From the NCBI GenBank assembly GCA_022315425.1, contig JAIUPT010000041.1, positions 1,426,001 through 1,490,000 of the forward strand: a stretch of DNA of 64,000 nucleotides, in the 5' to 3' direction. This DNA is from Pseudevernia furfuracea (taxonomy: Eukaryota > Ascomycota > Lecanoromycetes > Lecanorales > Parmeliaceae). Positions within the stretch are counted from its first letter, which is position 1. Every line of letters begins with the position of its first letter. Positions 52,301-63,868 of this stretch are shown here, in pieces. The notes beneath the pieces are model-generated. The model made no database searches. It saw only the letters and a list, made by a program, of their open reading frames with translations, and was not told the DNA's origin. The translations under genes and the position numbers were made by a program.

Positions 52301-52888
52301 ATGCCTCGCACACCTTCCCTTCCGACAACATCCAACACCTCTGCTTCCGGCACCATCTTCTACGGCAGTAGCATCATCACCGCCCCTACCGACCTGATAT
52401 GGACCACTCTCCTCGACTTCCAGAATTACGCCTGAAACACTTTCACCCCAACGGCAGAGTTCTCATCCCCCACTAGAATTCTCGAACCAGGCGACACTGC
52501 CACCGTCTCCGTCTGCGTTACTCCCAACAATCCGCGATCACACCCCACGCACGTGCAAGTGACGCTTGTAGAAAACGCTGCGTATAGGCTGTGTTGGAAG
52601 GGTATTGATTGCCCATCGTGGGCACTCAGGTCGGAGAGAATGCAGGAGATTGTAGATCTGGAGGACGGGAAGTGCGAGTATAAGAGCTGGGAACCGATCG
52701 CTGGCCCGGGGGCGTGGGTGGTGGCCTTGATGATGGGTGGGCAGTTGGATGAAGCGAATAGGCGGTGTGGGGACGATTTAAAGAGGATGTTAGAAAGCAA
52801 ATTAGTGGAAACGAATACTAGCTGTGACGGGAGGGAAATTCCTGGAAGCACAGAGACTCATGGAAGAGAGTTTTCTAAAGCATTTTGA
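52301..52888 (+). pseudogene. SRPBCC (START-like/polyketide cyclase) protein with one in-frame TGA
   Basis: The frame runs from ATG 52301 to TGA 52886-52888 (196 codons, no intron), broken only by a TGA at 52433-52435. Translation reads TAPTDLIWTTLLDFQNYA-stop-NTFTPTAEF. In this family the motif is Y-x-x-W-N-x-F, so the TGA sits exactly where the conserved Trp (TGG) is expected. Both sides stay in one frame and look coding (RLCWKGIDCPSWALRSERMQ; WEPIAGPGAWVVALMMGG). Related fungal proteins are small lipid- or polyketide-binding SRPBCC folds of unknown function. A recent nonsense mutation, a sequencing error or UGA read-through would all explain it. The 3' half is intact. Confidence 0.7.
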
Positions 52889-53155
52889 TATTTCCGTAGA
52901 TACACCGCACCCTGGCTCGCTAATTATCAATGATCTGGCTCCATGTACGCCTTCCCACCAGAAGCTCCTTCATAATGCGTGCACGAATCCGCAGACATTC
53001 AGAGTAGATTCCCAGGCAGCACAGGATGGGTGAAAACAGTCCTCGGCATGACAGGCAACATCGAGAAAGATATCCGAACGCCTGCGCAAGTATCCAGTGG
53101 GACGTGCCGACATCCAACCCGACGTTTTCCTTTGTTTCTTGCCCATCACAAAAAA

Positions 53156-55109
53156 TTATGCACATTGAACGAATAGTGTCAATTTCTGGTTCCTGCTCAG
53201 CGCCACATCGAAATCTCGATCGCTCAGCATTTCGCAAATTGTCTCCGTGGGCTCGTCCTTATATTGTACGATTATGTTATCTGAAATCTTCAGTCTATCC
53301 CTCAACTTTTCCTTCAGCTGCAGGTAGCCGATTTCGCTTGGCACCCTGATGGCAATCATTTCATTTTCGAAGCTGACTTTGATTTTCAGCGCGCCGGATG
53401 CGTTGACATTGGTAGTCGAGTTGTTGAGACCAGATGAATTTGCGGAAGCTTGTGTGATAGAAAAGGGTTGAGGTTTGACTGTATTCTGATATTGATAGTC
53501 CGATTGATTGCGGTAATGCTGCTGTCCTGGAGGGATCCCATTTGCTGCAGGTACCGAATTCTGGTTTCTGTGACTGCCTTTGTGTGGTGGCGGCCCCATG
53601 GCTCCATAGCCATTCGCGCCATTCATCTGCCCCTGAGACGATTGCCTGGATGCTGTCCTTGACAGACTGCCGGTGAAGGATGATTGCTGTGACCCACTCG
53701 AATGCCGGTAATCTTCAGTGACCCTATCAGGGTCCAGCTCGTGGTCACCCTCACGAGGGGCGAACAACTCCCTCACAAGAGCGCATTGTGAGATATAGGG
53801 CGGCAACGCGAGGAGCTCCTTGACATATTGATTAAGACTCTCTCGCCTGCCATTCGAAATGGCATCTGTGACATAGGTGACCGGCCCAGGCATGAATGGC
53901 AACACCCTCTTGCCGCCGGGTGGAGCGACTGATTCGTTGGGAAATTGCTGCAGAAGAGCAATCTGAAAATCATAGAACTTCTGGTAGATGCGGGAGAGCT
54001 CCCAATGTCGCCCATCTTCCATTTGGCATTCGATAATGTACCAGTATTTGTCATTCTCGAAAATGTATCGCGGTATCGAAGCAGTTATTGGGGCAAGCCC
54101 GGAGCGTTGTGATCGTCTATCGTAGCCATTCTGGTTACTTCTGGATGGCTGTCTCTGATGATGACCCTGATTCTGGCAGTCAAAATTAGTGTCTGCTGTA
54201 CATGAGAGTCTGCTGGGACACGCACGTAAGGGTTACCATTGCTTTCATTGCTAAGGCTGGTCCTCTCCAGATCTTTCGGCGCCGAGTTCGCTGTTTCGAA
54301 TTTACCCAGCGTAATGCTACTATTCTTATAGTCGGCGGCCATCTTCTTCCATTCCTCCACCTTGGGTACTCCTGCTCTTGTCACAGCGCCTTGAGCGTCC
54401 GGGACAGCCTGTCCTGTGGACATGTCTCTTATCTCGATGAATGATACCGGTATGAGGCCTGGGCCACCTAGTCTTCCAATTGGTTTCGCCACAAACCATT
54501 CTGGATTCGACTGGGCAATCACGATGATGGCTTCCCCTGCCTTTGCTTCCAGCTCGTCTGGTCTCTCAGCGCTGAAATCATATTGCACGATTCCGTACAC
54601 CATCGCCCCTGATCCCCTCCCTACGCTTGGCATCCTGCTGTGGCCTTGTTTCCGTAGTCCCGCAGCTGTTTCCTGGCGAGTTTGGGTAGGTTTTTCGGCA
54701 TATCCTGAATCGTGTGACAAGATAACATTGCTCGAGCCTGACGTTGCCGAGCCACCACTCTGTCTGCCTCCTTCTGTCTTCCCGATTACCTCAAAGTATG
54801 TCACTGGAACCAGTCCCCGAGCACTCGGTATCAAGGGATTGCACGCCTCGTACCAATTTTGATCGTCCTCCCTGCTGATAACATGAAAGAAATCGCCTTT
54901 TGCAAAGCCTAGCTCTTGCGTGTTGTTGGGATCTGGGTTGTAATCGAAAAGCGCTTTAATAACCTGGATTGAGAAGTAAGCCGTTGTGTCCAACTTGTGG
55001 GTGTGAATCGCAAAGAGCACACCTTCTTTGGGGGGACTATGGCGATGGACGTGTGGTGAATCTGTCTGGTGTCTTTCTCGCCTTTTATGGACCGCCGAAT
55101 CGCTTTCAT
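53156..55109 (-). CDS. BEM1: Bem1-type polarity scaffold (SH3-SH3-PX-PB1)
   Basis: Predicted 613 aa from exons 55109-55023, 54963-54226 and 54172-53156 (introns 59 and 53 nt). The N terminus MKAIRRSIKGEKDTRQIHHT is the conserved Bem1 start. SH3-1 is at ~30-90 (IKALFDYNPDPNNTQELGFA; GLVPVTYFEVIG). SH3-2 is at ~150-215 (IVQYDFSAERPDELEAKAGE; GLIPVSFIEI). A PX domain lies at ~305-430 (PRYIFENDKYWYIIECQMED; YDFQIALLQQFP). A C-terminal PB1 domain spans ~535-613 (ALKIKVSFENEMIAIRVPSE; VQYKDEPTETICEMLSDRDF). Bem1 holds Cdc24, Cdc42 and PAK kinases together at polarity sites, and the PB1 domain binds the Cdc24 PB1 domain. It is tail-to-tail with the SRPBCC pseudogene, 267 bp away. Confidence 0.95.
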
Positions 55110-55408
55110 GTTGATGCAAGAGAGCAAGAGCAAGAACGAAGTTTGTGGTGCGGGGGCAGAAACAAAGGTACTTTAGCTAAGGAGGGGGTGGGTAGTAGAA
55201 GGATGTAGATATCTAGCAAGCTCAAGAAATAGCTACGGCTGACTAATATTACGCCACTATAGGCTGCACCTTCCAATTGTAGGGTTAGGGTTCCACCCAA
55301 AATACTTGCATTTCACCAAAATGTATTACAAGTCCACTTTTATATAACTTTATCAATACAACTTCGATTTCAAAGATTGTTGAAGTTTTAGAAATCGTAC
55401 CCTACGTT

Positions 55409-55984
55409 TTATATCTTAGGTTTTTTCCTCAGCTCTTGCATCTTCCGCTGCCTCTTTCTACTAGACTCGGATATTGCCTCTAGACCTCGGTAACGCATCT
55501 CGAATGTGTCCACTACCCAAAACGCCGCAGAGGCTGTGTACCTCAGGTCATCAAACTCCGGGTCCAGAATCACTTCACGAAGATCGTCGTCGATTCCCCA
55601 TCCACTCAAGACCGCGTCCCAATCTTTCCCTTTGTCGTCAACGTCATTGTTTTGATTCCTGATGTGTTGGGTCGCAATATCAATGAACCCAACTGGCCCA
55701 TCAGGCTCCCTAGCATCTTCATCCACTTTTAACCATCTCCGCCAGAGCATCTCCGCTTTCTCCATCGTCAACCCCAAAAAAACGTATGTCTCTTTGCTCT
55801 TGAGCGAGTCAGGAATCTCCACTTCGAAGCGATAGTCGTCATTATATCCCGAGTTGCTTGTTTCCCCCGAAGAACTGGACGAAGTCGTCAAAATCGTCGA
55901 TGACGTGATTGGTGCACTCAGAAGACCATTTGTCTCCAGTTCGTGGGCATCTTCAGGGTGCAAAACATTGTTTGAAGAAGTCAT
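55409..55984 (-). CDS. Conserved-looking hypothetical protein
   Basis: Intronless, 191 aa. A Ser/Thr-rich N terminus (TSSTILTTSSSSSGETSNSG) precedes a folded-looking acidic region. The region includes FEVEIPDSLKSKETYVFLGL, EKAEMLWRRWLKVDEDARE, PVGFIDIATQHI and DWDAVLSGWGIDDDLREVIL, and it ends in a basic helix (SSRKRQRKMQELRKKPK). Composition and the long uninterrupted frame support a real gene. I cannot assign a family or function. Confidence 0.75.
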   Translation of the reverse strand: MTSSNNVLHPEDAHELETNGLLSAPITSSTILTTSSSSSGETSNSGYNDDYRFEVEIPDSLKSKETYVFLGLTMEKAEMLWRRWLKVDEDAREPDGPVGFIDIATQHIRNQNNDVDDKGKDWDAVLSGWGIDDDLREVILDPEFDDLRYTASAAFWVVDTFEMRYRGLEAISESSRKRQRKMQELRKKPKI

Positions 55985-57123
55985 TATGAATTTGCGCTGA
56001 CTCGATGAGCTCGGAGCGCTGTGATGAGAAGTAGGCTTGGTTCGACACGTCGGGCTTTGGATGATTTGACGTGTGGCTTACTGAGGAGAAGAGAAGTACT
56101 CGTAGTGTCGCGCGGCTTCTTGTGGGAGCGTCGAACAAGTGTAGGTAGGAAAAGGAGGGTGGAGCGTAGAACAGATGTCAGAGGGCAAAAAGGGGAGCGA
56201 GCGTTGAACAGATGTCTAAAGGGGAAGAAGGCGAGCCTTGAACAATCGTCTTAGCCCTATATGATGAGAAGAGGAAGCCTTGAACAAACGTCTTAGCCCT
56301 GTTATCACGGTGAACGTGTGTAGTTGTTGCAGAGCCTTGCATTGGCATAAATACCTACATGGAGGGTTTCCTACTAGGCCTAATGCGTCACTAATGACTG
56401 GTAGCGTCTATCCCTTCCAGATCCGAGATTTTCCCATGGTAATTGATAGGGTAAGAGGGAAATCCTCCTCCCGCAATAGGGCGCAAATAGCCTCATATTC
56501 TAGACCTTTACCACAGTGAGATAATTACTCAGCCATGGCAAAAACCAGCATTCACCGAGGTGTCGCTCACTCAGGTACTGTTGCAAGTACAGGCCTCGGC
56601 AGTGGAAGAATGTATGACCGGTAGGGCTAATGACTTGGTAAGGTAGCTAGGTACCTTGACTTGGGTGGCAAAAGTAGCACTCTCATCGCCACAAGTCCCC
56701 AAATGCCTGGGACAAGTTCGGACTGTCGCTTTAACCATCATGCTCATGAACAACAAGTCAATAGCCCCAGGGGGGACGGTGCTTTCCAATCCACTAGATC
56801 CCAGCCCCGCACGTCCTTTCAATCCTTCATACCTGCCTCCCGTGACAAGCCTCCTGGTATTAAGCCCTAATGCGTCTAAAAACGGACTTGCTAAAATACC
56901 TAGATATTAGTAACATTTGGATATCTAGACCTCCGAACACCATGTAGCCGTGAGCGACGGGTAATCGGAGCCCAAGGGAAGCTTTGCTGACGTAGCCAAA
57001 GGCAATGAAAGCACGCGTGTGAAGAAGAAATAGAAGACAACGAACAGCCTCAGTGCTTTGAGGAGCCCCTGCGTAGTGTTTGAAGAAAGTAAAAGTAGAG
57101 GATGACCGGAGAGCTTGGCAGAT
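55985..57123. other. Intergenic region with degenerate tandem repeat
   Basis: This 1.1-kb region lies upstream of the hypothetical gene and downstream of the SAC3/GANP-family gene. Four degenerate ~37-42-bp repeats at 56164-56306 are listed separately. No gene is seen. Confidence 0.5.
56164..56306 (+). repeat. Degenerate ~40-bp tandem repeat x4
   Basis: Four successive units begin GCGTAGAACAGATGTC, GCGTTGAACAGATGTC, GCCTTGAACAATCGTC and GCCTTGAACAAACGTC, spaced 34-42 bp apart. The last two share a 25-bp block (AGCCTTGAACAATCGTCTTA, then GCCCT) with one mismatch. Confidence 0.75.
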
Positions 57124-58773
57124 TCATATCTGGCCCTTAATGTCCACTTTCTTGAATGCAGCGTTCCTGGCAGTCTCGAAGAACCTCAAAGCCTTGCCAG
57201 TGAGGAGCCTCACTTCGCCGTCGCGTTCCTCAAGGAATGATTGACCGCCATGATCACATATGAATCTTGCGCTCTCATCATCAGACTCGAAGCCAAGTTC
57301 CTCCGTGAAGAAGCGCAACTTGACGTCGGGCTTGTAACTGCGAAAAAGGTCAGCGATGAGTAGAGACAGGAGGAGTACCACATACGATATGCATATATTT
57401 GACAAGGCATTGAGACGTTCACGAGCCACAAACATATCCATTAGATATGCGCCCATGTTTGGGGTGTCCAAGTATAGCTGGAAAAAGCGATGGTAATTTC
57501 CTAGAGCAAGCGCAGAGCGGGCGTCTAGTGCATGCTTTACTGCTGGATCTCTTTTCTCTGTGGGTGTTAGATCTGCCAATACGTCGTTCATGTCGGTCCG
57601 ATTGGAGGTATGAATGAAATAAAGAATACGATAAGCCTTGAACTCCTCGGGATGTCCTGCAAGATGCTGCGAATACAGTGCGCGCAATTGCGTCTGGCAC
57701 TGATTATACTCACCCAGGTCTCCCTTTTCCAGCGCAATCCTGGCATGTATCTCGTAAACACTGACTGTAAATTCCGTCTTGATGTGCTGGACCGTCAAAT
57801 CTTGACGCAAAGATTTGAATTGATCGCATATGTAGGAGTAGTTGTTCTCCTTCTTCCACTTCCTCTTAAGAAAATCAAGGGTCTTCTCGAGCACAGGCAG
57901 TGGACGGACAGTATCAGGGTTTGGGGCAGATGTGAGACGGAAATATCTTTTCTCAAGGTCTTGAGACCGACCGATGACGGGACCTTGGTCTACATCTGGA
58001 GGAGTACTGGCCTTGCTTGGGGAAAAGGGTTGTTGGGAAAGGTATCCAGGCTGGCCATCCTCGAAACGTTTCTTTCGGTTGGCCAGGTTGTGATGGGACT
58101 TACTTGATCCTTTCCCAGCTACATCATTACGCTGGCGTTTGTCCGGGTGGGTGATTCGGTCCTCGAATAAATTGCGCGGATTAGCGATCCGCCATGGTGG
58201 TACTTTCTCCTGGCCATTCTGGGACAGATCTAATTCGGAAGACTTTCTCTTCTTTGACAAAGTATCAGTGCTTTTCACATTAGTTTCTTGCAGGCTCAGA
58301 GGCTCAAGGCCATTTCCCCACGGTGGATTTGTAGACATTAGAGCTGGTTTTGCACGTTCCTCCAAGATCATTTGCTGGGGCAGTGGCAGTTTCGCCCAAT
58401 CAATTGTGCCTAGAGTGTTATTTTCCGCTGAGTTTGAAATGATTTTCTTCAACTTGATTTCCATCTCTTGCCGGGGGATACTGGCTATGGTATTCTCCGT
58501 AGCGAATGCTCTCTGCACATAATGACGCACAGATTCAGGCCAGTCCCGTTTTGCCCTCTCTGCAGCTGACGGTGGAGGTGATGGTGTTGACGATGGTGCT
58601 GGTGTCGGTCTTGCAAAGGTCTTTCTCGCCGAGACTGACGTAAAGGTCCCGTGTGCTAAGTGGAAATCAGAATCATAAGTTGGAGTTGAAGTGGAGAAGT
58701 TGGACACACAAGACATTTGATGAGATACGGTCGGGCTTGCTTGCCAAGCCGAGGCTGCTGTGTTCATTGACAA
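57124..58773 (-). CDS. SAC3/GANP family protein (LENG8 / Thp3-like)
   Basis: Predicted 533 aa from exons 58773-57386 and 57337-57124. The 48-nt intron (57338-57385; GTATGT, CTGAC, CGCAG) keeps the frame open if retained, so it is easily overlooked. Removing it gives LSNICISYKPDVKLRFFTEE, the family's conserved strand. The N-terminal third is Ser/Pro-rich. A conserved helix block (WPESVRHYVQRAFATENTIA; IDWAKLPLPQQMI) precedes the SAC3/GANP region (DVDQGPVIGRSQDLEKRYFR; FKAYRILYFIHTSNRTDMND; AVKHALDARSALALGNYHRF). The end is the winged-helix part (FICDHGGQSFLEERDGEVRL). Yeast Thp3 acts with Csn12 in transcription elongation and mRNA processing; the role here is inferred by homology. Confidence 0.9.
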   Translation of the reverse strand: MSMNTAASAWQASPTVSHQMSCVSNFSTSTPTYDSDFHLAHGTFTSVSARKTFARPTPAPSSTPSPPPSAAERAKRDWPESVRHYVQRAFATENTIASIPRQEMEIKLKKIISNSAENNTLGTIDWAKLPLPQQMILEERAKPALMSTNPPWGNGLEPLSLQETNVKSTDTLSKKRKSSELDLSQNGQEKVPPWRIANPRNLFEDRITHPDKRQRNDVAGKGSSKSHHNLANRKKRFEDGQPGYLSQQPFSPSKASTPPDVDQGPVIGRSQDLEKRYFRLTSAPNPDTVRPLPVLEKTLDFLKRKWKKENNYSYICDQFKSLRQDLTVQHIKTEFTVSVYEIHARIALEKGDLGEYNQCQTQLRALYSQHLAGHPEEFKAYRILYFIHTSNRTDMNDVLADLTPTEKRDPAVKHALDARSALALGNYHRFFQLYLDTPNMGAYLMDMFVARERLNALSNICISYVVLLLSLLIADLFRSYKPDVKLRFFTEELGFESDDESARFICDHGGQSFLEERDGEVRLLTGKALRFFETARNAAFKKVDIKGQI

Positions 58774-59082
58774 AGGCCAAGAGATGGCGAGAGATCAAAA
58801 GGAAGGGTTCTAGAAGAGATAAAGCATCACTACAACAGGCGCGAAGTCTTGTTGTTAGGCTAACGGGGAGTTTTGTTGTATCAACGGTGAGTAAAGTAAA
58901 GGCAGTGCGGAAGAGAGGGCGCCAGAAACCGAGTGGAACTGTGGAAGTAAAGGTTTGGACCTATGCCTCATTGCGTTAGTCCAGCGGCAGATTCCGTTAA
59001 AGGGATAAAGGCGATGTACTTTATGGTCTCAAGCAAAGAGCCGAGATAGAGAGCGTCACTTTTGCTGAAGCCATGATACTGA
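58774..59082. other. Divergent promoter region (SAC3/GANP-like / VPS36)
   Basis: This 309-bp head-to-head spacer has no coding signal. The start codons are close enough for shared regulation. Confidence 0.5.
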
Positions 59083-61155
59083 ATGTTCCTCCAGCCTCTG
59101 GACCTCACTACTGCTCTTCGGCCAACCTTGCTCCCTGGCGAAGCGCTACTCTTTGTCCAAGATGCAGTTGGCCTATATGAAGGGTGCGGTTCCCTATACA
59201 ATTCGAGAGAAAGCTCTAATTCCAAAGCCTGAACAGGAAGTACAAGATACCCGGCTTACAAAATGGGCATGCATACCTTACCACGCATCGAGCATGTTAC
59301 GTCGATAATTTGGAGCCCCGAAAGAGCTCGATAGCAGTCGAATTGAAAAGCGTTGATAGATATGAGTTCTACGTAAGCAGAGAGGCTTTCCAGAACTCGT
59401 CAGCAACATACTAAATACACGCAGGCAGGCTTCTTGAAGTCCTCTTCCAAGATCACTTTGTACCCCAAAGCTCCCAAGCGTGCATCCATCCAAAGTCGTA
59501 GTCACTCCACTATCCCCAATCCTCAAAGAGCGGCCCAATCTCCTTCGCGCAGCTCGACTGCATCCCCGGCACATCGTGGAGCAAGCCCTTTCTCGAGCGC
59601 AGGGTCAGGATCCAGCACTCCCAGATCAAGCACTGCGACATGGGTCTGCACAATTTGCTCCTTCTCCAATCCAGTGCCCGCGAACTTTGATCCAGCGACT
59701 GCAAATTCGAATACGCCTCTGCCCGCATGTGTGACCTGCGGAGTCAAGCCTTCCTTCTCACATGTGCTAAAAGCATCCATTGCAAACGCTGCAGGACGTC
59801 AAGGCTCTCAATCTCAGAGCCAAGCTCCTGTACAACCACTTTTGGAAAGTCATGGTCAGTACAGTGAGAACTCAAGCATCGAGTATATTGAAGCACAATG
59901 GCGTGGAGAATCTGCCATGCCGGCAAAGTCCAGGTTCCAGTGCCCTAGATGCACATTCCTGAACCATCCATCTTTGCTCGCCTGCGAACTGTGCGGAGCT
60001 CCTCTACTTTCAATGGAATCTAAAGCGGCAGACGTTCTTGGAGAGAGCATTGGGCGCCCCGAGTCTCCTGGTCCAAGCCTAGACGGTGCAAGCCTTGGCG
60101 TTGATAATGATACAGAATGCGTCAAATTCTCTTTTCGCGCGGGCGGTGAGAAGATTTTCCACGAGAGGCTCAAGGGTGCTATGGTGCAACGTAAATGGCT
60201 TCTTCAGAACGCTCCTCCGGTTCCAGATTCGTCCCCAGCCAGCATTTACAGCACAACGATCGGCATAGATGGTCAAGTCCAACAGCCACCGGAGAGAGCA
60301 AGAACAGTCGGAATCGCTGGTCTTGAGCGTCAAGGTCTCGAGCTCCGCAAAAAGAATGAAGCGGTCATAGGGTCCGCATTTGAAGATCTTGACGCTCTCA
60401 TGGCCTCGGCCAAGGAAGTTGTTGCTCTCGCTGAAAGCTTTGCGAAGAAATCTGACGAAGGATCAGCGGACGCCAACCACCTCATCGCAGAGTCTGCCAA
60501 AGCGCTAGACATGGTAACAACCAAAGACATGCTTGGTTCCAACGCCGGCACTGAGTCTCTTTACCTATCCGAGATGTCTCGCAACCTCGCGGAGTACCTC
60601 ACCGATGATGCTAAGGGCATTTTGCGGAAAGAAGGAGGCATCATGAGTCTCGTCGATCTCTGGGCCGTGTTCAACCGTGCCAGAGGTGGTGTTGAGCTGA
60701 TCAGTCCCATGGAATTTGAGAAGGCTGCTCGGTTATGGGAGAAACTCAAATTGCCCGTACGACTACGGCGATTCAAGAATGGACTTCTAGTCGTTCAGCA
60801 AGCAGACCGGACGGATGACAAGACAATAGCACAGCTGCTCTTGTGGCTTCAGGAGTTCCATACTTCGTATTCTAATCCTGGGGTTGGGTGGGGTCACTAC
60901 GCTTCTGGACGAGGCATTACGGCTCAAGAAGCAGCACAGAAGTTCGGATGGAGCGTGGGCGTCGCAAGTGAGGAATTGGAGATGGCAGAGGAGAAAGGCG
61001 CGCTTTGTCGAGAGGAAGGGATTGAGGGACTGCGGTTCTGGGAAAATTGGATTGTAGACGATCAGGGTGACGATTCTGACGACGATATCAACGTCGATCC
61101 CTTTTATGAGGTCGACCCAGTGATGAAAAATCTGGAAGATATGGGAATTTTTTAA
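59083..61155 (+). CDS. VPS36: ESCRT-II subunit Vps36
   Basis: Predicted 655 aa from exons 59083-59183, 59237-59372 and 59425-61155 (introns 53 and 52 nt). The N-terminal GLUE domain begins MFLQPLDLTTALRPTLLPGE and continues GLYEGKYKIPGLQNGHAYLT, SVDRYEFYAGFLKSSSKITL. It is split by two Npl4-type zinc fingers: WVCTICSFSNPVPAN...CVTCG and FQCPRCTFLNHPSLLACELC, as in yeast Vps36. The C-terminal EAP30 winged-helix region includes LVDLWAVFNRARGGVELISP and ITAQEAAQKFGWSVGVASEE. Vps36 binds PI3P and ubiquitin on endosomes and sorts cargo into multivesicular bodies. The first splice junctions were set by the GLUE-domain sequence. Confidence 0.95.
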
Positions 61156-63868
61156 AGGAATATAGAGCAGCAACCGATGGAGCCCATTACAGTGACACCC
61201 AAGAAAGACACAAGCGAGTTGGCATTTGCGGGTGTCTTCATTGTCCGAATACTTGCAAAGGCCGGGGCCATTCCCGTCCTCTCCCTCTTTTGCCCTGCCC
61301 ATGCCCTTCACGTCAAATCCCCCATTATTTTCATCACTCACGTTCCGTCGTGATCGAGCTTCGACTTAGCTGCTAATTTGCTGCTCGTGGTCGCCCTTTA
61401 GGACCAGAAGGCGACACCTGATGCATGCTTTAATGACGTCTCTCGAGTCGAGTCTGGTTCTTGGAAGGGGAGTGCTGACTCCGCATACATTTGTAGTCTG
61501 AGCCATGGAACGCCGAGAATGTCAAAATTAGCGGCAAACGCATCGAGATCTTTCATTACGCTGCGCCTTACGATCACAGCAATATACAAAAGGGCCCAAA
61601 AGTTCTAGCCGAGGACGAGTTCGCTTGGAGCGTGGTGTTCAAGTCCGAGTCCATGAAAGATAATTGCCTTCGCGAAATGAACGTGGTTGCAAAGACAAGC
61701 ACAGATAGCCAGCGACCTTCATCGAATTGTGCTTCAAGTATGAGGGGCTGCCAGAGTCCAAGGATTTCACTCAATTGAAGACCGAGCAACCTGACAATGG
61801 ATAACGCCGGGGGCGCCGAGGCTATGGGTACGTACGCTTCGGGGTTACTCCATCCTGTTTGACAGCATATTGGGGCCACGCTCTATGTTTTGGGGGCAGA
61901 AAAGTCCTTGACTCCTCCAAACTTGTCTTTTTACTTGGGTGGAAGGCCGATCCTCGACAGAGTAAATTTCGTTCTGCTTGGTAGCAACGTGCGGTTATAT
62001 GCCTTCTCTCGAGAACAGAAGAGTAATTATCTAGAATTGTCTTGTGCCTTAGGCGAAATGCCATATTTGGGCGGCCACAGAGTCTTTCTGGTTTCTGATT
62101 TTTGTCTCTTTTCTTGGTTTTTAACCTAGAAAGAGCGACGCTGACTCCGAAACCTGCGTAAGTGGAGGAGGGAGAATGTACCGACGAAGGCGAGGAAGCT
62201 GAGGGCGGAAAGACAGAGGATGAGGACTTTAGCAATTTGATACCTTGTATCAAATCAGCACTCGAAGTGTTTATCTAAGCCTCTCGGCGACCACAGACAA
62301 AGACGATGGGGAGGTCACAGAGTGCCAGGACATTTTTATTGGGAGGCAATGAAAGCTAGACTACTGCTTGAAAGGGCAATATGTGACTTAGTCCGGATCT
62401 AGTTGACAGACAAGTTAAGACATATACAGGTCAGAGAGGCCCTTCGGAAGATTTCAAAGAGCATCGGCTAAAATGTTTGCTGCTTCGGAGGGTTAAACAA
62501 TCGGCAAAGCTCGTGATGAGTAGGATTGCGGGCCGACTTTGAATGGGGCAAGAGCCCGCGTGGTCAAGGGAGGTTTCGAGAATCAATGTAGGCATGCTGA
62601 TGTCGGGGAAAGACATTCGACAATCCGGACAACCATCCAAAGGGATTCTACGCCAATATCAACACCACTTCAATGCAGTCTTGATCTTACCTATCTTACC
62701 TATTGCCTCGAATTCTGACGCTATCTCAATTCTACCCACTTTCGTTTCAGGAGGACCTCAATCCACTGCTCGACGTGGCCGGCTAGCAGTCCGACGTCAA
62801 AATTGACACAGACTAGGGCCCCGTGTTAGTATCAGGCCGAACGTGATTGCACCGTGGCATAGGGGGCTAGCTGGGCCCGCGGCGGGTATATTATAAGAGC
62901 GAAAGAACATACAAGTGAGATGGGGGGCTTCACTTAGACAGCAATACATAAGGACACTGGACAACACGTTGGACGATCGCCCTTTCCCTTTAGATTTGGC
63001 CTCACCCGAAGCTCGACCGAGCTTGACTACTCGGACAATAATTCTCGAAGCAACAGGAGAGATGTCAGCTGCTGGTGTATAAGACGGAGAAAGCATGCCT
63101 TCGGTCGTCGAGGCGGGTAGTTGCGGCACAGCAAATTTCAGATCCTTGGTCATCGCCAAGCATCTCTACTTACCTCAACGACACTTCATGCTTCCCTCGA
63201 GCAAATTCTTGTCAGTCATCCCTAGGATGTAGTCTACAGCTTACGATGCCTTACGAGGATCGGCAGTATACATTACCGATCGCTCTAGCAATCCTTCGTC
63301 TGCCAAACACAAGGCGTCAATCCCCATATCTTGAAGAAGCGCGTAGATTGCACAGCATGTCGAATGCCGCATATAGTCACATCTTGTATGACATCAAAAC
63401 CATCATTTGCCGCTGTTACAATCGATATGACGATCAAGTTATACCATGATGGACCAAGACCACCAGGATATCCTGAGGGATGAGCGAAGTGCTCTGCAAG
63501 CTCTAACTTGATCAGGGAATGAGCTGGGTCACTTGCTCCACAATCAATACAAGTAATCATGCTCGGTCCAGAAAAAGTGAAATCGTTCACAGACCACTTG
63601 ACCTGCCCGAAAGCCAAATCTGTCACCATATCATTCTATCTGTCTACTAATATATGCCTCAGACTCCTTCAACTTAACCAAAAAACCCTCAAAGAGTTGT
63701 CAGTGTACTGGGTAAGAGAAGGAAAGTAGGGTCTGATAAATCATGGCTGAGGAAGATAAGGACGGAGAGGCTGCGGGATAGTAGGGCTATCATTGCTGAA
63801 ACGGGAAGCTGATGGGCTCGAGGTACAGTATTTTCAAAAACAGTCAGCTTCGCATAAATCACCTCTCT
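61156..63868. other. Gene-poor window end
   Basis: About 2.7 kb without a supported gene. On the minus strand, 62104-62240 can be read as a hydrophobic segment (AKVLILCLSALSFLAFVGTF), and 61398-61879 as two overlapping frames that do not join. Near 63285-63629 a minus-strand frame (VKWSVNDFTFSGPSMITCID) is protein-like. None has a recognisable family or convincing splice structure. Confidence 0.4.

Noticed and set aside
61398..61879. Two hydrophobic minus-strand frames that look like parts of one membrane protein
   Set aside because: They overlap at 61574-61589 in different frames, so no intron can join them. No family is recognised, and a frameshifted pseudogene cannot be told from chance.
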